From Dugong dugon (Eukaryota; Chordata; Mammalia; Sirenia; Dugongidae): a stretch of 64,000 nucleotides of DNA. Location: NCBI GenBank assembly GCA_030035585.1, contig CM057476.1, positions 22,366,501 to 22,430,500 on the forward strand, in the 5' to 3' direction. Both the position numbers and the translations under genes were made by a program. Shown here one piece after another: positions 46,386 to 56,899 of the stretch; within the stretch, counting starts at the first letter, position 1, and every line of letters begins with the position of its first letter. Under the pieces are notes generated by a model that saw only the letters and a program-made list of their open reading frames with translations, made no database searches and was not told where the DNA came from.

Positions 46386-47324
46386 TTCCTTGACTGTGAG
46401 GTGCCCAGAGTTTGCGTTTAATGCCACATTGTCCCGCTTCTCTTCCTTCCCGCAAGAATTGACCCTTAACGCTCCATCTGTGGGTGGGGTGACCTGGCCC
46501 CAGCAAGTCCTACCCCATCACCCATTGCAATGGCCCTTGGCGAGAACAGCTTTGATGGCCTTTCTCCCCTGGGAACAAGAGGATTTCTTTCTCTTTTCCA
46601 TATTAACGTAAACATCCAGAGTTCCCTCAGAGCCTCCCCAAGGACAGGAAGGTGAAGAAGACAGCCCTTCCACAGCCTCTGTCCCAGTAACCTCCAGATT
46701 CCCCTGGGGGTCAGGGCTAGCCTTCTAGACATCTCCACCAGGACTCTGGCCTTTTCTCACCATGTTCTCCTGACCCTTTGCTGAAGGTTCCAGTTTACTG
46801 AACTGGGCATTTGCTGTGGCAAGTAGAAGGTTCCACCATGCCCTCCAACTCTCCCGCTCCTGCTAGCACCCTTGTGCAGGACTTGGGACTCCCAGCTGCC
46901 AGAAAACCAGCTCAGCTAGGACAGAAGAGACTTGCATCTTGTCCTGTTAGCTGGGATATGCCAGTAGTTGGTGCTGGTTCAAGCAAGGTCGAGGGGCTCT
47001 TGGAGATCGCTTGACCCCTGGCTGTGTGGGCTACGTTCTTGTCCACTCAGCAGTACCCCTGCCCTTGCCTCATGGGGCTGGGACAATGGCCTTCTGCAGC
47101 CACAGCTGGCATCACCCCGGCTCAGAAACCCCAGCCACGAGAGGGAGGCATGTCTCCTCAGCCTGAAGTCAGTCCCAGGGAAAGATCTTGATTGGTCCTG
47201 CTCAGAATGAAGGTGCACTGCTGGAGCCCAGGGTACCTGGAGGGCCAGCCCCAGGTTGGGTGCCTGCTCCTATGGCCTGGAGTGAGAACTGGGTAGCCTG
47301 ACAAATGGGTCTTCCCGGTACTTT

Positions 47325-47575
47325 CACATGCTGTGTGTTTGTGTGTGTATGTTGGTGTATGTGTTGAAGTGTGTGTATGTTGGAGAGTGTGTGTATTGAG
47401 GTATATGTGTGTGTTTGAGGTATGTGTTGGTATATGTACTGGAGTATGTATGTGTTGGGTGTGTGTGTTGTATGTGTTGGAGTGTATGTGTGTGTTGGGG
47501 TATGTGTATGTGTGCAGGGGTATGTGTGTGTTTGGGGTGTGTGTTGGTGTATGTATTGGAGTGTGTGTGTGTTTA
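47325..47575. repeat. TG-rich degenerate minisatellite
   Basis: Imperfect repetition of units like 'gtatgtgttggagt' and 'gtgtgtatgttgg' over 250 bp, without a fixed period. Confidence 0.75.
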
Positions 47576-48269
47576 TTCACTCTTCAAAACCTAGATATAA
47601 AAAGGGTATTCAGAGCAAATTCACCTGATTGTAAGCCCTGTCTTTCTTGCTGATTTTGTCCCTGCACCTAGCCTGGTGCCCCCACCTGTACCCCACAGTG
47701 GGCATTTAAATGTAGGTCGAATGAAGAAATGGAAAGCCACCCTAAGTTTGTTTGTTTGTTTTTGCAACATGTAGGGACTGTACCTTCCCGTGAAAACTGT
47801 CCCTTTTCTATGAGGTTGTCAAGGTGCAGCTTACCTGGGATTTATTCTAAATGAATTCTATAAAAAAAGATGAGAAATGACTTTGCTTTGTGTGTGTGTG
47901 TGTTTTTGGCTTGTTTTTCAGGAAAATGTTGAAATCTGCTTACAGATTCTGAATTCATTTTTAAAAATTATCATAAAGGAAAAGTCAGCATCTTTAAAAC
48001 TGACACTTCCCAGAAACAGGATCTGATGTTCTGGTGTGTCGTGAGTGATAGTTCTGAATTACTGGAGGGAGGAGGCCAGGACAGCAGATGGAAAAGGTTG
48101 GAGAGAACCTGCTTCCTCCCAGCAGTGAGGTGGGCCCACACCTCTAGAGGCCTAGCCGAAGGTGCAACAGGTATCCGCCGGGGACAAGCTAAGGTCCTCC
48201 AGCCAAGGGCTGAGACTCACCTTCCCTGGGCTTCTGCAGATGGCCGCCTGTGTCTGGTCCTTTGCTCAT

Positions 48270-48730
48270 CTAGTCAGCAAGAATTTCTTCAGTACCTTCT
48301 ATAACCCAGGCCTCTATGCTCTCGACAAGCGATGGGGAACCAGAGCCACAGTGGGGAGACAACCCCCAGTTGTAAAAATGTACAGCTCTGAAGAATGCTA
48401 CAAAGAGGGGCACCTAGGGCTCTGGGAGGGCATGGGACACTCAGCCTGGAGTGGAGGGTGATCCTCCCTGCAGAGGTGGAGCTTGGACTGGACTTTGGTG
48501 CCCAGGTGGCAGTTAAGTAGGTGGAGTGTTCTGGGCGGTGGGAAGAGCTTGTGCAAAGGACCTGAGCTGAGCCTTGGCTCCTGTGAGGGACTGAGGAAGG
48601 TCAGAGAAGGTGGTGAGTGAGAAAGGTGTGGATGAGGGGCCATACCATGAGGACCCGGTGGTTGTGGTAATAGCGCTGGCCTTATCTGAACAGCAGTGGA
48701 AAGCCAGGGAAGTATTTTAGTCAAGGGGGT
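48270..48730 (-). repeat. L2 LINE fragment
   Basis: 'gcaagaatttcttcagtacc', 'gaagagcttgtgcaaaggac' and 'ggaaagccagggaagtattt' follow the reversed L2 pattern. Confidence 0.55.
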
Positions 48731-48989
48731 GGGACCACGGGACCAGGCTGTGTTGTCCAAGCCCCTCTGGAGGGGCTGCGATGGCAGCAAAGCCCAGCGG
48801 GGAGGAAGGAGGCTCAGGCTCCCTCTCTTCTTCCCTTCCTCCCTCCCTGACTAGCTCCTGCCACGCCACCATTCTCTAAACTTGCCTTGTGCTGGGCCCT
48901 GCTTCCAGGTGGCTCATGCAGGTCCCTCCATGTGGGATCTGGAGTATTTCTTTTCTCCATCTCTGCAGATAAATCAGCCTTGTCTTTCC

Positions 48990-49152
48990 AAACAAACAAA
49001 CAAAAAGCAAACCCATTGCCGTTGAGTGGATTCCGACTGTAGCAACCCTATAGGACAGAGTAGAACTGCCCCATAGAGTTTCCAAGGAGCACCTGGTGAA
49101 TATGAACTGCTGACCTTTTGGTTAGCAACCATAGCTCTTAACCAGCAGGTTT
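48990..49152 (-). mobile_element. AfroSINE, short form
   Basis: A 'caaacaaacaaac' reversed tail is followed by 'ccattgccgttgagtggatt' and the head 'agctcttaaccagcagg'. Confidence 0.85.
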
Positions 49153-49196
49153 CCTTGTCTTTCCAGACCTGCAGAAATACTGACCTCCTCCTCTTG

Positions 49197-49595
49197 CAGT
49201 TTCCTAGGGCTGCTGTAATAAAATTCCATAAACCAGGAGGCTTGTGAGAACAGAAATTTATTGTTTCACAGTTCTGGAGGCTAGAAGTCCACACCAATGT
49301 GCCCACCGGGCCATGTTCCTTTGCAAGTCTCTAGCAGAAGATCCTTCCTTGTCTCTCCCAGCTTCTGGTAGCCTCCAGTGTTCCTTGGCTTGTGGCTGCA
49401 GCGTAACTCCATTGTCTTCTCCTCTTTTATAAGCACACCAGTCTTATAGGATTAGGACCTACCCTACTCCAGTATTACCTCATGTTAACTTAACCAATAA
49501 CATCTTCAAATACCTTGTTTCCAAACAAGGTCATGTTCACAAGTATTGAGGATTAGGACATCAACACGTTTTGGAGGGACGCAATGAAACCCTCA
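49197..49595 (-). repeat. MLT/MST-type MaLR LTR fragment
   Basis: The + strand shows the reverse of a typical MaLR LTR: 'cctagggctgctgtaataaa', 'aatttattgtttcacagttc', then 'aaggtcatgttcac'. It is more diverged than the other LTRs. Borders are approximate. Confidence 0.6.
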
Positions 49596-50837
49596 GTGGC
49601 AGGTACCTCCCTGCAGCCAGTCTCCCAGTGTGGGAGTGGACATCCTCTCCCCTGTAACAGCTGTTCATGGTGGCGTGTTCTGAATGATCCTCTGGGTGTA
49701 CAGCATGCTGGTCAATCTCATGGGCTTTGGGAGGGCTGCCTGGGCCCAGCCTGCCTTTGTACCCTCCCAACTGCATGCCCTTCAGCCAAGGACTCTGCCT
49801 CACCGACCTCAGTTTCCCTATCTGCAGGACAGATAACTACATCTGCCTCATCAAGTGGCTGCAAGGATTTACTGAGATGATGATCCATGTGAAATGCTTG
49901 GAACTGGGCCAGGCACACAGAGGGCTCCAGAAACACTGGGCAGACAGCACGTGCCTGGGGCACCAAAAATTGTTTTTGGCAAGAATTTGATGTTTCAAAA
50001 CAGGCATCGTATGCTGTCATCATGAGGAAAGTCAAGACTCAGTTGGACTTCCTTTTCCTCATTTTATGTTTGGTGTTGTTTTTATTTCAAGTAGCACTGC
50101 AGTGCTTGGAACCGAGGAGGACCCATCTGGCTCTGGGGTCGGGACTTTCTACAGCCATCTTGTGCATCCCGTCATCTCACAGACAAGGACCCTGGGCTCC
50201 GAGAGGATAGGGGTGGGGGTTGTTCCAGGCCAGCCAGCAGACAGCAGACCAGGTCAGCACCTCGTCTCCTGTCCGCCAGGTTGGTGTGCTATGGTCATCC
50301 CACCTCAGAGTAGACGTGTCGGCATCCACCTGCCTTTCCCTTAGTCAGGGAGCTCCCTGTGGCAGAGCCTGGTGTGAGGACCTAGCGCTGGCGTGAGGTG
50401 GACAGTGGGACTGACTGAACAGAAGTGAGTTCTCTCCCTCTCTCCCCTTTGCTTCCAGAATGGGCGTTCAGGTCCACGGAAGGGGGGCCAGTTACCCAGT
50501 GTGATGGAACCACTGGGTGCAGGGAGACATGACGTCCTACACCTGTGGACACGTCAGGTCCCAGAAGAACTCTGTGTGGGGCTGAACCCGCTGCCACATG
50601 GGTTGTGGGATCCCCCTGATAGACTGCCCTTGCTCTGACCTCACAGGTTTATGTAACACTGCCTTTCCCAATAGCCCTCAAAGGCATGCTGTGACATAAG
50701 CATATGTGCGCCTTCGTCTGCCCTAGTGACCGGCGGGTACTGGTCACCGGGCACCGGCAACGGGCCAGGGACTTGCCTGCATTATCACACTGCACTCCCC
50801 TGGTGGTCCTGCAGGTAGCTTTTGCCACTGCATTTTT

Positions 50838-51100
50838 TTCAAAAAATGATTTATCTGATTTTTTTGTTGTTGTTGAACACAGCAGAACATACACCAGTTA
50901 AACAATTTCTACATGTATAATTCAGTGACACTGATTACATTCTTCAAGTTATGCAACCATTCTCACCCTCCTTTTCTGAATTTTTCCTTCACCATTAACA
51001 TAAACTCACTGCCCCTAAGCTTCCTATCTAAACTTGCAGGTTGCTGTTGTCAATTTGATCCCATATAGATAGTTCTTTAAAAGAGTACAGTGCTCAAGAC
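50838..51100 (-). repeat. Second L1-like 3' end beside the first
   Basis: 'gaacatacaccagttaaaca', 'ataattcagtgacactgatt' and 'ttatgcaaccattctcaccc' resemble the reversed 3' end of another L1 type. Borders are approximate. Confidence 0.55.
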
Positions 51101-51635
51101 TGCATTTTTCTATTAAGATATAATTCAGGCACAATAAAGTTCACCACTTTAAAGTATATAATTCAGTGGTTTTTAGTCCATTCACAATGTTGTGCAACCA
51201 CCACCTCCATCTAGTTCCAAATTTGCAACACCCCAAAAGGAAACACTGTAGCATTAGCAGCCTCCCCATTCTCCCCTCCCCCCAGCCCTGGCAACCACTC
51301 TACTTTCTGTCTCAACGGGTTTGCCTATTCTGGACATTTCGTATAAATGGAATCATACAATATGAGGCCTTTTGAGTCTGGCTTCTTTCACCGAGCACAA
51401 TGTTTTTCAAGGCTTATACTACAGCACGTATCAGTACTTTGCTCTGTTTTGTACGGTTATACCACATTTTGTTTATCCATTCATCAGTTGATGGACATTT
51501 GTCTTGTTTCCACTGTTTGGCTATTATGAAATGTGCCACTATGAACACTTATGTACAAGTTTTTGTATGGCTTATGTTTTTAATTCTCTTAGGTATATAC
51601 TTAGGAGTGCACCTGCTGGGTCATAGGGTAATTCT

Positions 51636-52087
51636 GGTCTATGTTGTATGGTATTCTGGAAATTATGGTCTACTTTACCAAAGCATACCATGTTTTGGTA
51701 AAGTAGAAAACCAGTTGACTCTGACTCATGGTGACCCCGTGAGTGTCAGAGCAGAACTGTGCTCCAGGGTTTTCAATGGCTGATTTTTCAGAAGCAGATC
51801 ACCAGGCCTTTCAACTGAGGCACCTCTGGGTGTACTTGACCCTCCAACCTTTCAGTTACTAGCTGAGCATGTTACTGGTTGTACCATCCAGGGACTCCTG
51901 GTAAAGTAGAGGGTCAGCAAAAATGAGAGAAACCCTTAATGACATAGATTGACACAATAGTCACAACAATGGACTCAAACATACCAATGATCACGAAGAT
52001 GGTGCAGAACGGGCAACGTTTTGTTCTGTTATACGTAAGGTTGCAATGAGTCGGAGCTGACTTGCCGGCCGCTGACTACAACAGCAT
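51636..52087 (+). mobile_element. RTE-type LINE 3' fragment inside L1
   Basis: The right part (51899-52087) reads 'agagggtcagcaaaaatgag', 'ttgacacaatagtcacaac' and ends in the AfroSINE-like tail 'atgagtcggagctgact' and 'gactacaacagcat'. GGTAATTCT is duplicated at 51627-51635 and 52088-52096. It contains the AfroSINE at 51708-51898. Confidence 0.6.
51708..51898 (-). mobile_element. AfroSINE inserted into an RTE fragment
   Basis: Flanked by TGGTAAAGTAGA at 51696-51707 and 51899-51910. Reversed head 'ccatccagggactcc' at the right. Confidence 0.9.
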
Positions 52088-52952
52088 GGTAATTCTATGT
52101 TTAACTTTTTTTGAGGAACCTCCAAACTATCTCTACAGCAGCTGCACCATTTTACATTCCTACTGGCAATGTACAAAGGTTCCAATTTTTCCACACCCAC
52201 GTCAACACTTGTTATTATCTGTATTTTTGATCATAGCCCTCCTAGTGGGTGTGAAGTGGTATCTCCTTCTAGTTTTGATTTGCATTTCCCTTTTGACTAA
52301 TGATGATGTGCATCTTTCCATGCACTTGTTGGCCGTTTGAATCTCTTTGGAGAAATGTCTACTAGATCCTTTGCCTGTTTTTTAATTGGGTTGTTTGTCT
52401 TTTTACTGTTCACTTGTGTCGCTGCATATTATAGAGGGGAAACTGAGGCTCCGGAAGGGGATGTGACTAGGCCAAGAACGCTGGGGCTGAGAATGGAATG
52501 GCTTGATTCCCTGCCTCCCAACCAGCAAGTTGGGGCCACTTCTTGCAGCTCTGAGCCCCCTCCACCCCATGGAGCCGGCTTCCTGCCTCTATTTTGGATC
52601 TGCCTCCCAGGCCCATCCCAAGTCCTGTCCTTGCATTTAAAGGGGCAGGGCCCCCCAGCCAGATAGTGGGCCGGAAAGGCAAGGAAAGAGCAGTTCTGAG
52701 TAACCAAGATGCTCCTCTTCCTCTCGCGAATCACGCGGCCCTGGCTGACGTGGCCCGGGAGAAGGAGGCAGCCTGGCCCTGCGGTCAGAGCCTATTTATA
52801 CCGACTGGGCCGTGTTGCAAGCTTTTCCTGGTGGCAAGAGGGACGTCACAGGGTGCTGACCTCACCAGAAATGCTGACGCATCTTCCCCTTACACTTTGC
52901 TTGGATGGACAGCCAGGCCTCCTCACCTGGGGCCACTCCCCGTCCTCCGTGC

Positions 52953-53290
52953 CAGGGGTGGATAAGCCAACAGGCAAGGTAAGCATGCTGCTTACCTTGC
53001 TTACCAGATCATCTGCAGTGAACAATTTCACTGCAGATTAGTAAGTGAGCACAAGTAAGCCCGTGCTTACCTTGCTTACTGGGTCATCTGCCTCTGTCAG
53101 GGATTGTGAATTTGAAAAGATGCTTTGATTCTGTAGGAAGGTACTGTGAGATTGGGAGAGAGACAGAAGCTAGCCATACCTAAAAGCAGAATCCTTGACG
53201 TGTTGAAAAATGTGAAATTGTTCACTACAGATGATCTGGTAAGCAAGGCAAGCACGGTGCTTATGTTGCCTATTGAATAATCCACCCCTG
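52953..53290. mobile_element. Palindromic hAT-like non-autonomous element, copy 1
   Basis: The ends CAGGGGTGGAT and ATCCACCCCTG are inverted, and about 75 bp at each end pair with each other (around 52953-53033 and 53208-53290). A further partial arm at about 53033-53100 makes the copy composite. Flanking octamers CTCCGTGC and CTCCCACC agree only in part. Confidence 0.6.
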
Positions 53291-54064
53291 CTCCCACCCA
53301 TCAGTGCCTCTCTCACTCTGGCTGGGAGCTCCCACCAAACTCTGGGCCCAAGAGGACTCCAACCACACCATCCTCTTGCAAGCCCTTCCTTGTCTTTGGT
53401 AACCTGGTCCCCAGGGCTGCACAAACCACCCTAATTAACCAAATACTCAGAGTGCTCAACCTCACCTCTCTGCGGCTTGGAGGCCTTTTACCTGAGGAGA
53501 CAACATGGCCCCCCAGCCTGGTGGAAGGATGGAATAAGGTGAAAATGCTTGGTTATCCAAGTGAGCATGGAGGTCGAGCAGCAGCAGCTGCAATGATCAC
53601 TCTAGACGTGGCGTGCACATTACTGTCTTTATAAACCAGAGCGCACTTGGCATTGCCCTGGCTGTCAGTTACTTGTGCTGTCTCGGGTGGGAGAGATGGG
53701 GGTGGAGTACTAGCCCACCCATGAGGAACTTCAGTGACCTGCAGCCATCTGGGCCCTGGCCTACTCAGAGTCGGTGACTAAGAACAAGCAGGAGGTCCTG
53801 ACACGGCCACCACCCCGGGGAGGGCTCTTGTTGTTAACTATCATCAAGTTGGGCCCCTGAGTCATGGTGACCCCATGTATTACGGAATGGTCCTGTGCCA
53901 TCTCATGATCGGCTGAGGACAGGACCATTTGTGGTTTTCATTGACTGAATTTCAGAAGTAGTTCCCCAGGTCTTTCTTCCTAGTCTGTCTTAGTCTGGAA
54001 GCTCTTCAGAAACCTGTTCAGTATCACAGCAACACAAAAACCTCCACGGACAGATGGGTGGTGG

Positions 54065-54287
54065 CAGGGACAGATTACCCAATAAGCAAGGTATGCTTAC
54101 TTGTGCTTACTTATTAATCTATAGTGCACAATTTCACCTGTTTTTCACCACATCTTTGAAACGTTCGCAAAGTTTCACCCACGTGAAATTGTTCTCTACA
54201 GATTAGTAAGAAAATATGAAAAAGTCCCTGTATATGTCGCTTAATGTAAGCCCTTTCGTACCTTGCTTGTTGGTTAATCTGCCCCTG
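54065..54287. mobile_element. Palindromic hAT-like non-autonomous element, copy 2
   Basis: Inverted ends CAGGGACAGATTA and TAATCTGCCCCTG. A perfect 8-bp duplication GGTGGTGG flanks it (54057-54064 and 54288-54295), which is the hAT hallmark. The arms share 'gcaagg', 'gtgcttac' and 'caatttcac' with copy 1. No transposase frame. Confidence 0.75.
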
Positions 54288-54349
54288 GGTGGTGGCTGTG
54301 CATGAGGGGCATTGGCCGTGAATTGAACCCGGGTCTCCCACATGGAAGG

Positions 54350-54859
54350 TGTCATAGATTGAGTTGTGTCCCGCAAAAAATATGTGTGTCAATTTGGCTA
54401 GGCCGTGATTCCCAGTGTTGTGTGGTTGCCCTCCATTTTGTGATTGTAATTTTACATTGAAGAGGATTAGGGTGGGACTGTGATATCACCCTAACCCAGG
54501 TCACCTCCCTGATCCAACATAAAGGCAGTTTCCCTGGGGTGTGGCCTGCACCACCTTTTATCTCTTATAAGAGATAAAAGGAAAGGGAAGCAAGTGGAGA
54601 ATTGGGGACCTCATACCATCAAGAAAGCAGTGCCGGGAGCAGAGTGCGTCCTTTTGACCTGGGTCCCTGTGCTAAGAAGCTCCTAGTCTGGGGGAACACC
54701 AAAAAGAAGAAGGCCGACAGAGAGAAAAAGCCTTCCCCTGGAGCTGATGCCCTGAATTTGGACTTTTAGCCTACTTCGACCGTGAGGAAATAAACTTCTC
54801 TTCGTTCAAACCATCCACTTGTGGTATTTCTGTTATAGCAGCACTAGATGACTAAGACA
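54350..54859 (+). mobile_element. Solo LTR, MaLR-like, subfamily 2, inserted in a tRNA-Gly SINE
   Basis: 510 bp from TGTCATAGATTGAG to ACTAAGACA. Flanks GAAGG and GAAAG agree in 4 of 5 bases. The centre is shared with the copy at 45690-46193. A perfect 28-bp palindrome lies at 54554-54581. Confidence 0.75.
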
Positions 54860-55234
54860 GAAAGCAAGAATTCTACCCGCCTGGAATTTCTGTGCATTTA
54901 GTCCTATTCAGGGTAGGCTGGACACGCATCTGACCTGGCTAAAAGCAGTTTGAGGTTCCTTGGCTTTCAGGCCCCTCTTCATGTTCGGCCTGACAGCCTG
55001 CTGGGAGTTTGGCGGAGCTGGCCTCTGTCGAGGGGCAACAAGCTCTCTAGCCAGGATTACCTCCCTGCTTTGAGCTGCCCTGAGCTTTTCCCGAGCTTCA
55101 CGTCCTCACTGAGATGAGCCCAGGCAGAGCTGCCCTGCCTCTCTCCCCTCCAGGCTGTTGCAGGGCTTGGAGAAGATCAGGGATGTGAAATCGAGAAGGA
55201 TTCGGGCTTGACACGGAGCCCCAGGAAAGGGCGT

Positions 55235-55336
55235 TGTGGGGGTGGGGGCCCCCGAGGTGAGGAATTTAGTAGAACCAACATAAAGAGCACTGTGGGAGTG
55301 GGGGCCCCCACGATGAGGAATTTAGTAGAAGCAACA
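55235..55336. repeat. 56-bp tandem duplication
   Basis: Two copies offset by 56 bp; both contain a 'gtgggggccccc' core and 'tgaggaatttagtagaa'. Confidence 0.75.
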
Positions 55337-55976
55337 TTCTTGGGATGAGAATCCAGAACTGGCCCATGGGGGTGGCGGTGGTGGGGGACTGGGCCTGGAG
55401 TAGGAACACCATGTTGGGATGACAGGGAGTAGAGGAGGTGAAGGCAGCCTCATGGGTGTACGGGTGTACCTGCCTGGGAGATTGCTGGATCTTCAGTACC
55501 TGGGAGTGGCTGGCACAGAGTGGGCCCAGTAAGAGTTTGTTGAGTGAGTGTGTCAGTGATGGAGAGCCTGGGCGCAGCCTCGGTGGTCGTGAAGGACACC
55601 AGGGACTGGGGTGGGCAGGAGCGCGTTCAGCCATACTCCTTTCTGGCTACCTTAGTTACCTAGTCCAGGCTCCACAGGCCCAATGCTCCCCCAACTGGAG
55701 CATCTCAGGCCTCCCTAGCAGCCCCCAGAGAACCCGCCTCAGCTTCCCAGGCCTCCCCTAGCCGACTCATGAGGGTACAGGACAAGGACCCCCTTCTGGG
55801 CCTGGCAGATGTGCCAGCCCCTTTGCCTCCTATCTGCTCTTGCCCAGGCCTCGGTTTACCCCACGGTAAAGTAGCAGGTTGACGAGGGAGGAGCCTTCTC
55901 TGGGGCCCCTTCACGCTCTCATTCTTAGGTCTACAAGAAGTAAAGGCCGTCCCACAATCGATCGCTATCTTTCAGA

Positions 55977-55988
55977 GAAAGTGAAACC
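55977..55988 (+). promoter_or_regulatory. ISRE-like motif upstream of OSM
   Basis: GAAAGTGAAACC matches the interferon-stimulated response pattern GAAANNGAAA. It lies about 1 kb upstream of the OSM start codon. Function is inferred from the motif only. Confidence 0.4.
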
Positions 55989-56149
55989 TGGTCCCCAACC
56001 GTCACCTCAATGACTCCTCCTCCCTGGCTTCCCCTCTAAGCTCACAGCTTCCCCATCTCCTCCACCCCCAACCCCACCCCCTGACAGCCAATACTTGGAA
56101 GTAGACTTTCATTTTTTCTTTTCCCTTCAAAGGTCTTTTGCCTTTTATG

Positions 56150-56300
56150 TCCATGAGAGCAGCAGCCCTGTGAGGTGGGCCGGGAAATGCTTTCTCTTCC
56201 CCGTATTACAGGTGGGGTCTCTGAGGCCCAGAGAGGTTGGGTGACTTGCCCCAGGTCACACAGCATGTCAGCAGGCTTGAACCCTGGTCTCCCATTCCTC
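56150..56300 (-). repeat. MIR upstream of OSM
   Basis: 'gtgacttgccccaggtcaca' and 'gcaggcttgaaccctggtct'. Confidence 0.7.
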
Positions 56301-56761
56301 TTGTTCCCAGTGCCTGGTTGTCCCCAGATGGTCTGTCTGTTGAGAAGGGATGGGAAGGCCGGCTGGGTGGGGGATGCATGGTGGGAGAAAGGAGACATCT
56401 GAGTTGGGGGTTGCCGGTCAGGGGGCCAGACCACAATCTCGGGGCTGCCAGCCAGAGTCTGGCTCTGTGCCCAGAGCCTGGTGGTTTCCGCTCACAGATG
56501 TCCCAACAGCCCTGGCAGAAGGGCGGGAGGGCACTCAAGAAGGAAGATGTCTTGCTCCCCTCAGCCCCAGACCACAGTGCCCTGGAGGTGGTGGCCCCTG
56601 GGCTGAGCCGGCCTGGCCCTCCAGGGCCCTAGCTCACAGACTCTCCCTTTCCTGGGCAGGCCCTCGCAGGTGGCATGGACCCCATGCACTTCCCTTGCCT
56701 AGGAAAGCTGAGGCTGCGGTTTGCATCATCCCTGGGCGTAGGGCTGACCTCGAAGAACAGA

Positions 56762-56770
56762 TTCGAAGAA
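56762..56770 (+). promoter_or_regulatory. OSM: STAT-type site TTCGAAGAA in OSM promoter
   Basis: Matches TTCNNNGAA. It lies about 85 nt upstream of a second match. Confidence 0.45.
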
Positions 56771-56846
56771 AACAGGAGGAGGAACAGACATGGACCGCGC
56801 CCAGCGCCCATTGGCCGCCCGTGGAGAATTTGGTTTTGGGGTCATG

Positions 56847-56855
56847 TTCCCAGAA
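56847..56855 (+). promoter_or_regulatory. OSM: STAT5-type site TTCCCAGAA in OSM promoter
   Basis: A perfect TTCNNNGAA match about 75 nt upstream of a TATA-like element. OSM is known as a cytokine-induced JAK-STAT5 immediate-early gene in mouse, so this is a plausible equivalent site. Confidence 0.65.
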
Positions 56856-56899
56856 GGCCTGCCCTCCCCCTTCCCCCTCCCCACCCACCTCACGAGGTG

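Larger units (their letters stand above)
51101..52430 (-). mobile_element. L1 3'-end fragment, interrupted
   Basis: The + strand shows the reverse of a mammalian L1 3' end: 'ataattcagtggtttttagt', 'atttcgtataaatggaatca', 'tttatccattcatcagttga', 'ggtatatacttagg' and 'ttgaggaacctccaaacta'. The RTE/AfroSINE nest at 51636-52087 splits it. Confidence 0.85.
53829..54885 (-). mobile_element. tRNA-Gly-headed SINE with RTE-like tail, interrupted twice
   Basis: After removing the hAT-like element (54065-54287) and the LTR (54350-54859), about 330 bp remain. On the - strand these begin with a tRNA-Gly-like head (GGTAGAATTCTTGC, then the B-box GGGTTCAATTC at about 54320-54335) and end in 'atgactcagg' and 'gttaacaacaa'. 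The tail resembles the AfroSINE/RTE tail. Confidence 0.6.
41570..56750. other. CASTOR1-OSM intergenic region, repeat-rich
   Basis: 15 kb without a recognisable gene. It holds L1 3' ends (45415-46385 and 50838-52430), solo LTRs, TG-rich tracts (43930-44345 and 47325-47570), AfroSINEs, palindromic hAT-like elements (52953-53290 and 54065-54287) and a tRNA-Gly-headed SINE. Positions 41850-43480 and 52440-52950 are unique sequence in which I see no clear element. Confidence 0.8.

Noticed and set aside
47158..47580. 140-codon Thr/His/Pro-rich frame
   Set aside because: Translation of the TG-rich minisatellite, not a protein.
52790..52802. MEF2-like site CTATTTATAC
   Set aside because: The last base does not fit the consensus and there is no supporting context.
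54310..54349. Possible tRNA-Gly gene
   Set aside because: The B-box region is degenerate, the head is split by an LTR and it continues into a SINE body, so it is a repeat and not a functional tRNA.
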